Shown: positions 7,163-15,226, counted from the stretch's first letter. The stretch is DNA of 64,000 nucleotides from Streptomyces sp. NBRC 110028 (GCF_001417735.1 NZ_BBUZ01000031.1:124001-188000); one strand, 5' to 3'. Notes: a model not told the origin generated them from the letters alone. Numbers and translations: made by a program.

Positions 7163-7365
7163 CCCAGGGGCTCGGCGCGCTGAACCTCGGGCTGTCCTAC
7201 GCCGCGTGGCGCGCCGCGCGCCCGACCGCGCCCGCCGTCGTCATCAGCGCCAACGGGCGGTCGATAACGGTGCGCGGGGAGTGTGACGCGGAGACGGTGC
7301 GCCGCTTCGTGGAGGCGATGGAGTCCGCTTCCGCCCCCGTGGCGGAAGCGGACGGCTGACCGCTC
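7163..7365 (+). pseudogene. 203-bp direct repeat, right copy (DR-R): 3' remnant of EACC1 gene
   Basis: Exact copy of 3741-3943 containing the last 65 codons and stop of the EACC1 gene without its first 61 codons or start. There is no ribosome site or start codon for the fragment. Its right edge (7365) falls within the stop codon of the leftward MerR-HEAT gene, which suggests that before the insertion EACC1 converged directly on that gene. The perfect identity implies a recent event or continuing gene conversion. Confidence 0.9.
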
Positions 7366-8368
7366 ATTCGCTGCCGCGCAGCGTGAGGATGTACGTCGCG
7401 GTGAGCGCGACGGCGCGGTCGTCGTCATGCGACAGATCCGCGAGGGCACGTGACGCCAGGCTCCCGGGGATGTCCGCGAGCGCCTGGGTCAGCCGTCGAC
7501 GTGCGGCCGCTCCGACGGCGGCTCGGGCGAGGCAGTCGACGAGCCCGGTGGCGATCTGATTCGCCAGCGCGGGATCACGCGCCAGCGTGCTCAGCGCGTC
7601 GGCCGCGTCGACGTCGTTCCGCTCCTCGACGATCATGTCGATGAGCGTCGGGACCGCGTCGGCCACTCCCCGCGCCCCGAGCGCCAGAGCCGCGTACCCG
7701 CGAACCACGACGTCGGGGCTCGTGAGGGCGTCCCGCAGCAACGCGGTCGCCTCGTCGTTCGGAATCTCGGCGACGCACTGGACGGCACGCTTGCGCACCT
7801 CGGCCTCCGGGGAGCCGAGGCCGTCCGCCAGCAGTGCCGGCCCGTCCCCGCCCGCCTGCGCCAGCGCCCAGCGGAGGGCCCCGGCCACATGCGGATCCGA
7901 TTCGCTCAGCACGGCCTCGACCAGTGCTTCCACCGGCACGGGCACGTCCTCGACCGCCGACAGGGCCGCGCGCTGCCGCGCCGCCGCGCTCGTCGACCCC
8001 AACGCCTGGAGGAGCGCGACGGTCTGGAGGACGTCCTCCCACCCGGCGGGTTCCGCGGCCCCGATCCGACGCAGTCGCGTCAGCAGCTCCGTCTCCGCCG
8101 CGATACGGTCCCGCGTCTGGCGGATGAGGTCGTCGACCAGCTCGGCGGGCGCGAAGCCGGGGTCATCGAGCGTGCGCCTGACGTCGCGCAGCGACAGCCC
8201 CAACGACCGCAGGCTCTCGATATGGAAGATCCGCCGGATGTTCTCGCTCGAATACTCCCGATAACCGGAGTCGGTACGGCCCGTCGGCCGCACCAGGCCG
8301 AGCGATTCGTAATGCCTGAGCATGCGGGCGCTGACCCCGGCACGCCGCGCGACATCACCGATCAGCAC
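7364..8368 (-). CDS. MerR-family regulator with HEAT-repeat C-terminal domain
   Basis: 334-residue fusion. Residues 1-70 are a MerR DNA-binding domain (IGDVARRAGVSARMLRHYESLGLV, then GYREYSSENI), a helical dimer region follows, and from about 140 to 330 HEAT/armadillo-like repeats (AEVRKRAVQCVAEIPNDEATALLRDAL, DVVVRGYAALALGARGVADAVPTLIDMI) form a solenoid likely to bind a protein or bulky ligand instead of a small inducer. ATG at 8368; it overlaps the upstream HEAT-protein gene by 14 bp. The operon is preceded by a MerR-type 19-bp-spacer promoter, suggesting autoregulation. The stop codon shares bases with the right end of DR-R. Confidence 0.85.
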   Translation of the reverse strand: MLIGDVARRAGVSARMLRHYESLGLVRPTGRTDSGYREYSSENIRRIFHIESLRSLGLSLRDVRRTLDDPGFAPAELVDDLIRQTRDRIAAETELLTRLRRIGAAEPAGWEDVLQTVALLQALGSTSAAARQRAALSAVEDVPVPVEALVEAVLSESDPHVAGALRWALAQAGGDGPALLADGLGSPEAEVRKRAVQCVAEIPNDEATALLRDALTSPDVVVRGYAALALGARGVADAVPTLIDMIVEERNDVDAADALSTLARDPALANQIATGLVDCLARAAVGAAARRRLTQALADIPGSLASRALADLSHDDDRAVALTATYILTLRGSE

Positions 8369-9044
8369 TGCCTGCCCCCGCCCCTCCTGAGCCGCCCGCG
8401 CCGAGGGCCACGACGCGCTTCGCCTCCTCCATCGCGAACTCGAACCCGGCGTCCGGGTCGCGCCACAGCCGTTCCGTGGCGATCGCGTGTGCGCGCACGC
8501 GAGGGTCGGGATGGGTCGTCGCGGCGTCCAGCGTCGGCAGCATCACCTCCCCGAGCGCGATCAGCGCCCGGCTGAGGCTCAGCCGCGTCTCGCGCCCGCC
8601 GCGCCCGAGCTGTGTCGCCAGCCCTGCGGCCAACTCGCGCTCCTCGCCTTCAGGTACGAGCACGACCGCCGCCCGCCAGGCGCTGCGGGCCACCTCGTCG
8701 TCGGCGTCGGCCAGCAGCGCCGGTGTGATCACCGGCCAGGCTCCCCGATCCCCGATCTTGGACAGGGTGTGCAGCGCCTGGCTCCGTGCCTGCGCACGCT
8801 CCGAGCGGACTTCGGCGCACAGCACCGGGACCGTCATCGCCGCCGCGTGGCGGGTGAGTGCCCACGTCAGCATCTCGCGCACGGAGAATTCGGCTTCGAT
8901 CGCGCACCGCTCGACGAGCGTGCCGATGAACCGGGGGTCCGGGGTCGTGCCGACCGCCAGCGCCGCCCGCAGCCTGACCGACGCGTTGTTGTGTTCGAGC
9001 CCCTGAAGAGCGCGTGCCGTGTTCGTGTCCACATCCGCAGTCAA
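8355..9044 (-). CDS. HEAT-repeat protein
   Basis: About 229-residue all-helical HEAT-repeat protein with units such as NASVRLRAALAVG, RAQARSQALHTLSKIGDRGAWPVI, DDEVARSAWRAAVVL and DPRVRAHAIATERLW. It carries no catalytic motif and presumably acts as a binding scaffold. The listed TTG start (9044) lies inside the predicted -10 element; an in-frame GTG at 9032 coincides with the expected transcription start and may be a leaderless start. The gene is first in a two-gene operon with a MerR-HEAT fusion whose solenoid resembles it, so the two products may bind the same partner or each other. Confidence 0.75.
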   Translation of the reverse strand: MTADVDTNTARALQGLEHNNASVRLRAALAVGTTPDPRFIGTLVERCAIEAEFSVREMLTWALTRHAAAMTVPVLCAEVRSERAQARSQALHTLSKIGDRGAWPVITPALLADADDEVARSAWRAAVVLVPEGEERELAAGLATQLGRGGRETRLSLSRALIALGEVMLPTLDAATTHPDPRVRAHAIATERLWRDPDAGFEFAMEEAKRVVALGAGGSGGAGAGSADR

Positions 9045-9069
9045 GACCTTGTCACCGTGTCAAGGTCAA
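9039..9069 (-). promoter_or_regulatory. MerR-type promoter/operator of the HEAT operon
   Basis: Read leftward, TTGACC (complement of 9064-9069) and TTGACT (complement of 9039-9044) are 19 bp apart. The spacer carries the dyad GACCTTG-N9-CAAGGTC (9045-9067). A dyad inside an overlong spacer is the hallmark of MerR-regulated promoters, and the operon's second gene encodes a MerR protein. Confidence 0.55.
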
Positions 9070-9071
9070 GC

Positions 9072-9344
9072 TCACAGGCTCGTGGGCCCTTCGAGGGCCT
9101 GCAGCATCCCCGCGGGCAGCCGTTCGGTGCCCCAGCTGCGCTCGATGTAGCCGATGATCCGCGCGATGTCTTCGGCGGGCACCCGCTCCGGTTCGCCTTG
9201 CTCAAGCGGGTCGGCGTGGAAGATGTAGAGCCGCGAGGCGAACTGGTCGAACGGCAGTGAGGCCTCGCCGAACCGCTCGCCGTTGCCCGCGGTGGAGACG
9301 ACGACGCCGTCGCCCCAGTCCTGGCCGCTGTCTCGATTTGCCGC
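9072..9344 (-). pseudogene. C-terminal gene fragment, unrecognised
   Basis: Read leftward, one frame gives about 85 residues with natural composition, including DWGDGVVVSTAGNGERFGEA, LPFDQFASRLYIFHADPL and SWGTERLPAGMLQALEGP, then a stop at 9072-9074. The frame has no start and becomes Arg/Gly-rich nonsense above about 9345. The preceding codons of a neighbouring frame (EGLVRQIETAARTG) look like the continuation, suggesting a frameshift near 9335. I do not recognise the family. Confidence 0.5.
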
Positions 9345-9536
9345 ACAAGCCCCTCGCGCCCGCGCGCGTGCCCGCGCGAAAACCTGCTCCCCACTACCGG
9401 CGCGGCCTCACCCGGCTTCGCTCCGACCAGCTGACCGAAATACTGGGCGCGGTCGGAGCGCTATCGACGCTCTGGGGGCCGGCTTCACGATGCGCTACAC
9501 CACTCTGGCGGCCACCGCCGTCCGTACCCGCCCGGC
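9345..9536. other. non-coding/scrambled stretch in a gene graveyard
   Basis: No open frame here has coding character on either strand. A short patch reading RSDQLTEILGAVGALSTLWGP on the + strand (about 9420-9482) might be the debris of another gene. No repeats, RNA or promoter elements were recognised. Confidence 0.4.
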
Positions 9537-9959
9537 TCACCGCGCGCACAACCGCTCCAAGGCCGACTGGCTCTCCTCGTCCGCGGCGCGGTGGATCACC
9601 AACCGATGGTCCGGATCTTGAAGTGGCATCAGCACTTCGAAATGCACGGCGATCACACCGACCTCAGGATGCCGGATCACCTTGCGCCCGCGGCCGTTGA
9701 CCTTGACGTCCCGCTCGGCCCACAAGCGCGCGAATTCCTCGTCATGAGCGGTGAATTCGGCGATGAGGTCGGTCAACGCCCGATCCTCCGGATGCGCGGC
9801 CCACGCGGCGCGCAGGTGGGCGATCCCCTCCCGCACGACGCGTTCGCGGTCGACATAGAACTCACGCACCTCCGGATGCATCAGGCACAGCCACATCGCA
9901 TTGCGCCGCGAGGGCGGAAGGGTGCCGAAATCCAGCAGCAGCCTCGCCATTTCGCCGTC
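9537..9959 (-). pseudogene. MmyB-type regulator, 5'-truncated
   Basis: The C-terminal ligand-binding half of an MmyB-like XRE regulator: RRNAMWLCLMHPEVREFYVDRE, then ALTDLIAEFTAHDEEFARLWAERDV, RKVIRHPEVGVIAVHFEVL, DPDHRLVIH, and a stop at 9537. The N-terminal helix-turn-helix and its start are missing. Homology ends abruptly at about 9951-9959, where sequence from an oppositely oriented aldo/keto reductase begins. The open frame continues to 10139 only as antisense of that fragment. An internal ATG at 9950 could in principle initiate, but the product would lack DNA binding. Confidence 0.8.
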
Positions 9960-10266
9960 CGAACGCAACCTCGCCATCGTGGACGTGGTGAAGGAGGTCG
10001 CCGCGGAGCTGGGCCGCACACCCGCCCAGGTCGGGCTGGCCTGGACCCTGCGGAACCCGGGCGTGACGGCACCGATCATCGGCGCCCGCACCCCCGCGCA
10101 GCTGGAGGACAACCTGGGCGCCTTGGAGATCGACTTCACCGCCTCCCAACTGGCCCGCCTCGACGGGGCCGGCGCGCCCGAACTCGGCTTCCCTCACGAC
10201 ATGCTCGCCAGTGACCACATCCGCGGTGTGACCGCGGGTGACCTGAAGATCGAAACCCGCCGCTGA
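9952..10266 (+). pseudogene. aldo/keto reductase, 5'-truncated
   Basis: C-terminal third of an aldo/keto reductase: ERNLAIVDVVKEVAAELGRTPAQVGLAWTL, then NPGVTAPIIGARTPAQLEDNLGALEI, ending LGFPHDMLASDHIRG and a stop at 10266. The barrel core with catalytic Tyr/Lys is absent. Homology begins at about 9958, next to the cut end of the divergent MmyB gene, so one deletion removed both 5' halves and the shared promoter region. Confidence 0.85.
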
Positions 10267-10444
10267 TACTCGCGGGCGCCGGCTGTCGGTCGCCGGGCAG
10301 GTGCTGGAACCACCAACCGGTGGCCACCGATGACGCGCGAGGGCCGCGCCCCCACGACGCAGCCGCACCAGGACCCGGCACCCGGCACCCGGCATTCGCA
10401 CCAGGTCAAGGAACTGTAAAGCAGGGACGTTCGTTACCCCGGAC

Positions 10445-11653
10445 ATGACCGCTATGACTCCCGGCTCGAACCTCCCCCTCTCCGTCGCGCGCGTGGCGGT
10501 TGACGTCACCGCGCCCGTGCGGCTCGACGTATCGGGCCTGCTGCTCACCGCCGACGGCAAAGTGCGCTCCGACGACGACTTCGTGTTCTACAACCAGCCC
10601 ACCGGCCCCGGCGTGAGCCACCGCGCCGGGGCCGGGGGCGGTGGTGACGCGATCACCGTCGACACCGCCGCCGTTCCGCCGGACATCGACAAGATCGTGG
10701 TGACGGCCAGCCTGGACGCCCCCGGCGCCACCTTCGCGGGCACCGAGCCGACCGCCACCGTGCGCGGGGCGGACGACGGCGCCGTGATCGCCACGTTCAC
10801 CCCGCCCCAGCTGGGGGCCGAGACGGCGCTCGTGGTCGTCGAGGTGTACCGGCGGGGCGGGGCCTGGAAGGTGCGGGCCGTGGGGCAGGGCTATGCGAAT
10901 GGTCTGGCGGGCATCGCGACGGACTTCGGCGTGACGGTGGAAGAACCCGCCGCCCCGGCCGCCCCGGCCGCGCCCGCCGCGCAGCCCGCGCCCCCGGTCA
11001 CCCACGCGCCCCCGCCGACCGGCCCGGCGGCCTCCGTTCCGCCGCCGCCCATGCCGGCGGCCCCGCCCTCCTCGGGGAAGATCAACCTGGACAAGGGCCG
11101 GGTGAGCCTCCAGAAGAACCAGACCGTCTCCCTGGTCAAGGGCGGTCGCCCCATGCTCAGCTCGGTGAGGATGGGCCTGGGCTGGGAGCCCGCCTTCCGT
11201 GGCGCCGACATCGACCTGGACGCCTCCGTGATCGCCTTCGGCGCCGACCGCAAGAAGATCGACGCGTGCTTCTTCGGCAAGCTGGCCATCCTGAACGGCG
11301 CCATCCAGCACTCCGGTGACAACCTCACCGGCGAGGGCGGCGGCGACGACGAGTCCATCACCGTCCACCTGGGCGGCCTCCCCCCGGAGGTCACGGGCCT
11401 CGTCTTCACCGTCAACTCCTTCTCCGGCCAGAAGTTCACGGACGTGGCCAAGGCGTACTGCCGCCTGGTGGACGCCCAGACGAACGAGGAGCTGGTCCGC
11501 TTCGACATCACCCACGCCGAGCCCCGGACGGGCGTGATGATGGCGAAGCTGATCAGGCAGTTCTCGGGCGAGTGGGAGATGACGGCGATGGGCGAGTACG
11601 TGGACTCGCGCACGGTGCGCGGGATGGCGAAGCCCGCGGGCAAGGCCCTCTGA
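10445..11653 (+). CDS. double TerD-domain protein
   Basis: 402-residue protein with two TerD (tellurium/calcium stress) domains. The N-terminal domain (about 5-165) includes DDFVFYNQP, GDAITVDTAAVPPDIDKIVV and VRAVGQGYANGL. A Pro/Ala linker follows (about 172-210), then a C-terminal domain (about 213-395) with VSLVKGGRPMLSSVRMGLGW, DIDLDASVIAF, HSGDNLTGEGGGDDESI and VNSFSGQKFTDV. The conserved acidic loops for calcium are present in both. TerD proteins are cytosolic stress proteins thought to act with TerC and phosphoesterases; other Ter genes are about 49 kb away in this window. The start may be 10445 or the ATG at 10454. It stands alone. Confidence 0.9.
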   Translation: MTAMTPGSNLPLSVARVAVDVTAPVRLDVSGLLLTADGKVRSDDDFVFYNQPTGPGVSHRAGAGGGGDAITVDTAAVPPDIDKIVVTASLDAPGATFAGTEPTATVRGADDGAVIATFTPPQLGAETALVVVEVYRRGGAWKVRAVGQGYANGLAGIATDFGVTVEEPAAPAAPAAPAAQPAPPVTHAPPPTGPAASVPPPPMPAAPPSSGKINLDKGRVSLQKNQTVSLVKGGRPMLSSVRMGLGWEPAFRGADIDLDASVIAFGADRKKIDACFFGKLAILNGAIQHSGDNLTGEGGGDDESITVHLGGLPPEVTGLVFTVNSFSGQKFTDVAKAYCRLVDAQTNEELVRFDITHAEPRTGVMMAKLIRQFSGEWEMTAMGEYVDSRTVRGMAKPAGKAL

Positions 11654-11760
11654 GTCCCGGGCGGGGTGCGCCCCCGGCGGGCTCGGCCCGGTCCCGCACC
11701 GGGGGGGCGCACCGAGGCAGACCCGCAGCTTCGGCCGTTCCGTCATGCGCAAGCCGCATT

Positions 11761-12078
11761 ATGAAGCGGATTGCTAAACTAGGGCACGTGGCAGAAGAAG
11801 CGGCAGAGCCCGGCCTCGGCGAAGGCCCGGCCAAGGCGATCAGCGTGTCCCTCCCCGAGGGCACCGTGCGGGCCCTGCGCGACTACGCGGGCAATCGCGG
11901 GGTCTCGGCACTCGTCGCCGTGGCCATCGAGGAGCATCTGCGTAACCAGGCCACCCGCGAATACCTCGCCGAGTTCGAGGATGAGAACGGCCCGTTCACC
12001 GGCGCGGAGCGTCAGGCGGCCGCCGACGTCTGGGCCGCGGCCGAGCGTCGGGAGTCCCGGTGGCACGAGGCCGTCTGA
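11761..12078 (+). CDS. antitoxin of a VapBC-like pair
   Basis: Small acidic DNA-binding-type antitoxin with a ribbon-helix-helix-like N-terminal part (AISVSLPEGTVRALRDYAGNRGVSALVAVAIEEHL) and an acidic C-terminal region (EYLAEFEDENGPFTGAERQAAADVWAAAE) suited to wrapping a PIN toxin. Two starts are possible: ATG 11761 without a ribosome site (105 aa), or GTG 11788 (96 aa), which lies 7 nt after a TAAACT box (11775-11780) and would be leaderless; I favour the latter. It overlaps the toxin gene by 19 nt. The promoter region contains the small dyad CCGC-N8-GCGG, a possible self-binding site. Confidence 0.75.
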   Translation: MKRIAKLGHVAEEAAEPGLGEGPAKAISVSLPEGTVRALRDYAGNRGVSALVAVAIEEHLRNQATREYLAEFEDENGPFTGAERQAAADVWAAAERRESRWHEAV

Positions 12079-12473
12079 CCGGGGGCGGCTGCCTCGTCCT
12101 GGACAGCCAGGGACTGTCGCTGTACCTGGAGCAGGACCGGGCCGTGATGAACATGGTGCGATCGGCGCTGGATCGCGGTGCGGACCGGGTGGTCAGCGGC
12201 GCCACCCTCATCGAGGCCCAGCATGGGAGCATCAAACGCGCACGCTGGAACTACGTGCTCTCCCAAGTCCGCGTGGAATCCCTCAGCGTGGACTGGTCGA
12301 AGGAAGCCGCGCTCCTGCTCCAGGAGACCGGTTTGCACGGCCACAAGTACGCCATCGACGCGATGGTGGCGGTCACGGCGCTGCACCAGCCCGGCCCTGT
12401 GGTCATGCTGACGTCGGACACGGACGACATGGAAAAACTGTGCGGGGGCCGGGTCACTCTCGTCGCCGTCTGA
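12060..12473 (+). CDS. PIN-domain ribonuclease toxin (VapC-like)
   Basis: 137-residue PIN-domain protein, likely a magnesium-dependent RNase toxin. Acidic positions expected for the active site are visible: the first Asp in LVLDSQGLSLYL (about 13-24), Glu in VSGATLIEAQHG (about 45-56), Asp in KYAIDAMVAVTAL (about 96-108) and Asp in TSDTDDM (about 118-124). The GTG start at 12060 lies within the antitoxin reading frame, giving coupled translation. Size, order and overlap fit a type II toxin-antitoxin pair. RNA target unknown. Confidence 0.82.
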   Translation: MARGRLTGGGCLVLDSQGLSLYLEQDRAVMNMVRSALDRGADRVVSGATLIEAQHGSIKRARWNYVLSQVRVESLSVDWSKEAALLLQETGLHGHKYAIDAMVAVTALHQPGPVVMLTSDTDDMEKLCGGRVTLVAV

Positions 12474-12524
12474 CCGGAAAAAACGGGGCGCGCCCGGCCG
12501 CGCCGCCGCAGTACGGTCCCGGCC

Positions 12525-12662
12525 ATGGGCCATGACGACGAGGACAGGTACTTCGCAGAGAGCGTCGCCGCGACATACGACGAGTCGTCGGCAGAGATGT
12601 TCGAGCCGGGCGCGGTGGACCCGGTGGTCGACCTGCTGGCGGAGCTGGCCGAACCCGCGTCA
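12525..12662 (+). pseudogene. class I methyltransferase, N-terminal stub
   Basis: Begins with a convincing methyltransferase N-terminus (MGHDDEDRYFAESVAATYDE, then FEPGAVDPVVDLLAELAEPA), with an ATG at 12525. It stops resembling the family after about 45 residues, just before the SAM-binding glycine loop. From 12660 the sequence is the 3' end of the oppositely oriented LLM oxidoreductase gene, so the frame merely stays open through its antisense. This is a truncated gene. Confidence 0.75.
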
Positions 12663-13682
12663 CACGGCGCTGAGCGGCGCCAGGCCGGCCAGCCTCGCCA
12701 GGCGGCGGTAGGAGTCGAGCAGGGCGTCCTGGTCGTACGTACTCGTCGTGACCAGGACCTCGTCCGCGCCGCTGCTCCCGATCAGCTCATCGAGCGCGGC
12801 GGCCACCTCGTCCTCCGTGCCGTACAGCTGGCCCCGCAGCCCGTCCTCGTAGAAGCCGCGCTCCTTCTCCGTCATGTCCAGCGCGGCGATCTCCTCCGGC
12901 GGGGCGAGCGGGGGGAAGCTGCCGTGGGTGCGGGAGTGGGCCATCGCCCAGGCCTCGGGGACGAGGAGGCGGCGGGCCTCTTCCGTCGTGTCGGCGACCG
13001 CCACGTTGCCCGAGACGACGACGTACGGGGCGGACGACCACGCCGAGGGGCGGAAGCCCGCCCGGTAGCGGTCGATCGCGCGGAGCATGCGGTCCCTGCC
13101 GCGCAGATCGCCGATGACGAGAGACAGCCCGGCCTCGGCGGCCACATCGGCGCCCGCGCCCGTCGCCAGGACGAAGGCGGGCAGGGTCAGGCCCTCCGCC
13201 GGGTGGGCGTGGACCTGGGGGTAGGCGCGCTGCTCACCGGTGAACCAGCCCAGCAGCTCGGCCAGGTGCGCGCCGAAGTCCCGCGCGGCGTCCTTCTCGG
13301 CACCCAGGGCGCGGCGGATGCCGTCGGTGAAGCCGACCGAGCGGCCGAGCCCCATGTCGATGCGGCCGGGGTGGAGGGAGGCCAGCACCCCGAACTGTTC
13401 GGCCACCACCAGCGGGCGGTGGTTCGGCAGCATCACACCGCCGGTGCCCACCCGGATGCGGTCCGTCGCCGCCGCGACGGCGGCCGCCAGCACGGTGGGC
13501 GCGGACCCGGCGACGCCGGGGACGCTGTGGTGCTCCGAGACCCAGAACCTGTGGAATCCCAGAGCCTCGGCCTGCCGCGCGAAGCCCACGGTGTCGCGCA
13601 GCGCCTGGGACCGCTCCCGCCCCTGCCGGGTGCGGGAGCGGTCCAGGACGGAGAAGGGCACGTTACGAAGGCGCGAGGTCAC
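12660..13682 (-). CDS. LLM class flavin-dependent oxidoreductase
   Basis: 340-residue bacterial-luciferase-like monooxygenase. Family features include FARQAEALGFHRFWVSEHHSVPGVAGSAPTVL (about 35-66), RIRVGTGGVMLPNHRPLVVAEQF (about 75-97), HPGRIDMGLGRSVG (about 104-117) and a GTEDEVAAALDEL C-terminal helix. It is expected to use F420 or FMN and oxidise an unknown small substrate. The start is GTG 13682. It is convergent with the methyltransferase stub, whose remainder was probably replaced when this gene's 3' flank arrived. Confidence 0.88.
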   Translation of the reverse strand: MTSRLRNVPFSVLDRSRTRQGRERSQALRDTVGFARQAEALGFHRFWVSEHHSVPGVAGSAPTVLAAAVAAATDRIRVGTGGVMLPNHRPLVVAEQFGVLASLHPGRIDMGLGRSVGFTDGIRRALGAEKDAARDFGAHLAELLGWFTGEQRAYPQVHAHPAEGLTLPAFVLATGAGADVAAEAGLSLVIGDLRGRDRMLRAIDRYRAGFRPSAWSSAPYVVVSGNVAVADTTEEARRLLVPEAWAMAHSRTHGSFPPLAPPEEIAALDMTEKERGFYEDGLRGQLYGTEDEVAAALDELIGSSGADEVLVTTSTYDQDALLDSYRRLARLAGLAPLSAV

Positions 13683-13734
13683 CTACGCGTCAACGCAGTC
13701 GCCCGCCCCCGGGATTCCCCGCCGTGAAGGCCGC

Positions 13735-15156
13735 TCAGCGCTGACGGCGCCAGGGGCCGGTGATCGCCAGCATGATGCCCGGCTCCTGGATGTTGGCGTA
13801 CAGGGTCGCCCCGTCGGGCGAGAAGACCACGCCGGTGAACTCGCTGAACTCCGGCTCCTCGGCCGAGCCGATGTTCAGGTCGTTGCGGGCGATCGGGTAC
13901 GTGCGGCCGTCGTCCGTCGCCCCGAACAGGTGCTGGACGCCCTCGCCGTCCTCGGCGATCACCAGACCGCCGTACGGCGAGACGGTGATGTTGTCCGGGC
14001 CGTCGAACGCGCCGTCCTTCGACGGGTCCGGGTTGACGCCCAGCAGCACCTTGAGGGTGAGGGTGCGGCGCTTGGGGTCGTAGAACCAGACCTGGCCGTC
14101 GTGCTGGACCGGGCTCTCCTCACGGGCGTACGAGGAGACGATGTACGCGCCCCCGTCGGCCCACCACATGCCCTCCAGCTTGCGCGCCCGGGTGATCTGG
14201 CCGTCGGCGAACTGCTTGCGGACGGGCACGGACTTGGCGTCGCGGTCGCGCACCGGCTCCCAGTCCACGCCGTAGACCGTGCCGGTCCTGGTTGCGCGGG
14301 ACAGGTCGTCCACGAAGTTGCCGCCGGAGTCGTAGCACTTGGGCGCCTGGAGCACGCCCGCGTCGTCCTTCAGCGTGCGCAGCCGGCCGCGGCCGTGCTC
14401 GAAGCCGTGCGGCGGGACCCAGCGGTAGAACAGACCGTTCGGGCCGGAGGCGTCCTCGGTGAGGTAGAGGTGGCCGCGCTTGGGGTCGACGACGACCGCC
14501 TCGTGCGCGTACCGGCCCAGCGCCTTGATCGGCTTGGGGTCGCGGTTGGCCTCGCGGTCCTGCGGATCGACCTCGAAGACGTAGCCGTGGTCCTTGGTCA
14601 TGCCGTTCTGGCCGGCCTTGTCCTCGGTCTCCTCGCAGGTCAGCCAGGTGCCCCACGGGGTGCGCCCGCCCGCGCAGTTGGTCGAGGTGCCCGCGATGCC
14701 CACCCACTCGGTGACGTGGTCGCCGTGCTTGGCGACCTCGACCACGGTGCAGCCGCCGGACGCCGCCGGGTCGTAGACCAGGCCGTCGATCAGCGGAACC
14801 GGGTGCGGCCAGTCCGCGCGGGGGCCCTTCAGCTCGTGGTTGTTGACGAGCAGCGTCGCGCCGCGGGGACCCTCGAAGGTCGCGGTGCCGTCGTGGTTGG
14901 ACGGGGTGGACTCGCCGGATTCCAGCGTCGTCTCACCGGTCCGGGTGATGATCTTGTACGTGAAGCCCTTGGGCAGGGCCAGGATGCCCTTGGGGTCGGC
15001 GACGAGCGGGCCGTAACCGAGCCCCGCGGCGCTGCCGGTGGCCTCCGCCGCCAGGGCGCCGGGCGCGGTGCCGAGCACCCCGGCGCTGCCGACGAGGGCG
15101 AACCCGGCCCCGGTGTAGGCGGAGCGCTTCGCGAAGTCTCTTCGGGTGAGGGGCAT
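13735..15156 (-). CDS. PhoX-family secreted phosphatase (DUF839)
   Basis: 473-residue PhoX-type calcium-dependent phosphatase, exported by the Tat pathway. The twin-arginine signal is RRDF at 5-8 with a hydrophobic stretch to about 30 and a likely cleavage after ALA (35-37). The rest is a beta-propeller enzyme: SNHDGTATFEGPRGATLLVNNHE, TPWGTWLTCEET, RYAHEAVVVDP, YLTEDA, EGMWWADG, GPDNITVSPYGGLVIAEDGEG and FTGVVFSPDGATLYAN are typical metal-site and blade motifs. The ATG at 15156 has AGGAG upstream. A PHO-box-like repeat lies 71-92 nt before the start, so phosphate starvation via PhoRP likely induces it. It releases phosphate from organic esters outside the cell. Confidence 0.9.
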   Translation of the reverse strand: MPLTRRDFAKRSAYTGAGFALVGSAGVLGTAPGALAAEATGSAAGLGYGPLVADPKGILALPKGFTYKIITRTGETTLESGESTPSNHDGTATFEGPRGATLLVNNHELKGPRADWPHPVPLIDGLVYDPAASGGCTVVEVAKHGDHVTEWVGIAGTSTNCAGGRTPWGTWLTCEETEDKAGQNGMTKDHGYVFEVDPQDREANRDPKPIKALGRYAHEAVVVDPKRGHLYLTEDASGPNGLFYRWVPPHGFEHGRGRLRTLKDDAGVLQAPKCYDSGGNFVDDLSRATRTGTVYGVDWEPVRDRDAKSVPVRKQFADGQITRARKLEGMWWADGGAYIVSSYAREESPVQHDGQVWFYDPKRRTLTLKVLLGVNPDPSKDGAFDGPDNITVSPYGGLVIAEDGEGVQHLFGATDDGRTYPIARNDLNIGSAEEPEFSEFTGVVFSPDGATLYANIQEPGIMLAITGPWRRQR

Positions 15157-15226
15157 CTTTATCTCCTGAGCGGCGAGGTCCTGGCTGCGGACGCCATGCT
15201 GGGGACTGCGCGCATAGATTTTCGTC

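Noticed and set aside
3741..7365. Insertion sequence or composite transposon
   Set aside because: No transposase, no terminal inverted repeats, and the direct repeats are a duplicated gene end, not short target duplications.
9041..9394. 117-codon leftward frame upstream of the HEAT operon
   Set aside because: Ser/Arg-rich except for a short patch; a neighbouring frame carries the more natural protein fragment, so this is a frame-shifted relic.
12525..13727. 400-codon rightward frame continuing from the methyltransferase stub
   Set aside because: Only the first 45 codons look like protein; the rest is antisense of the LLM oxidoreductase.
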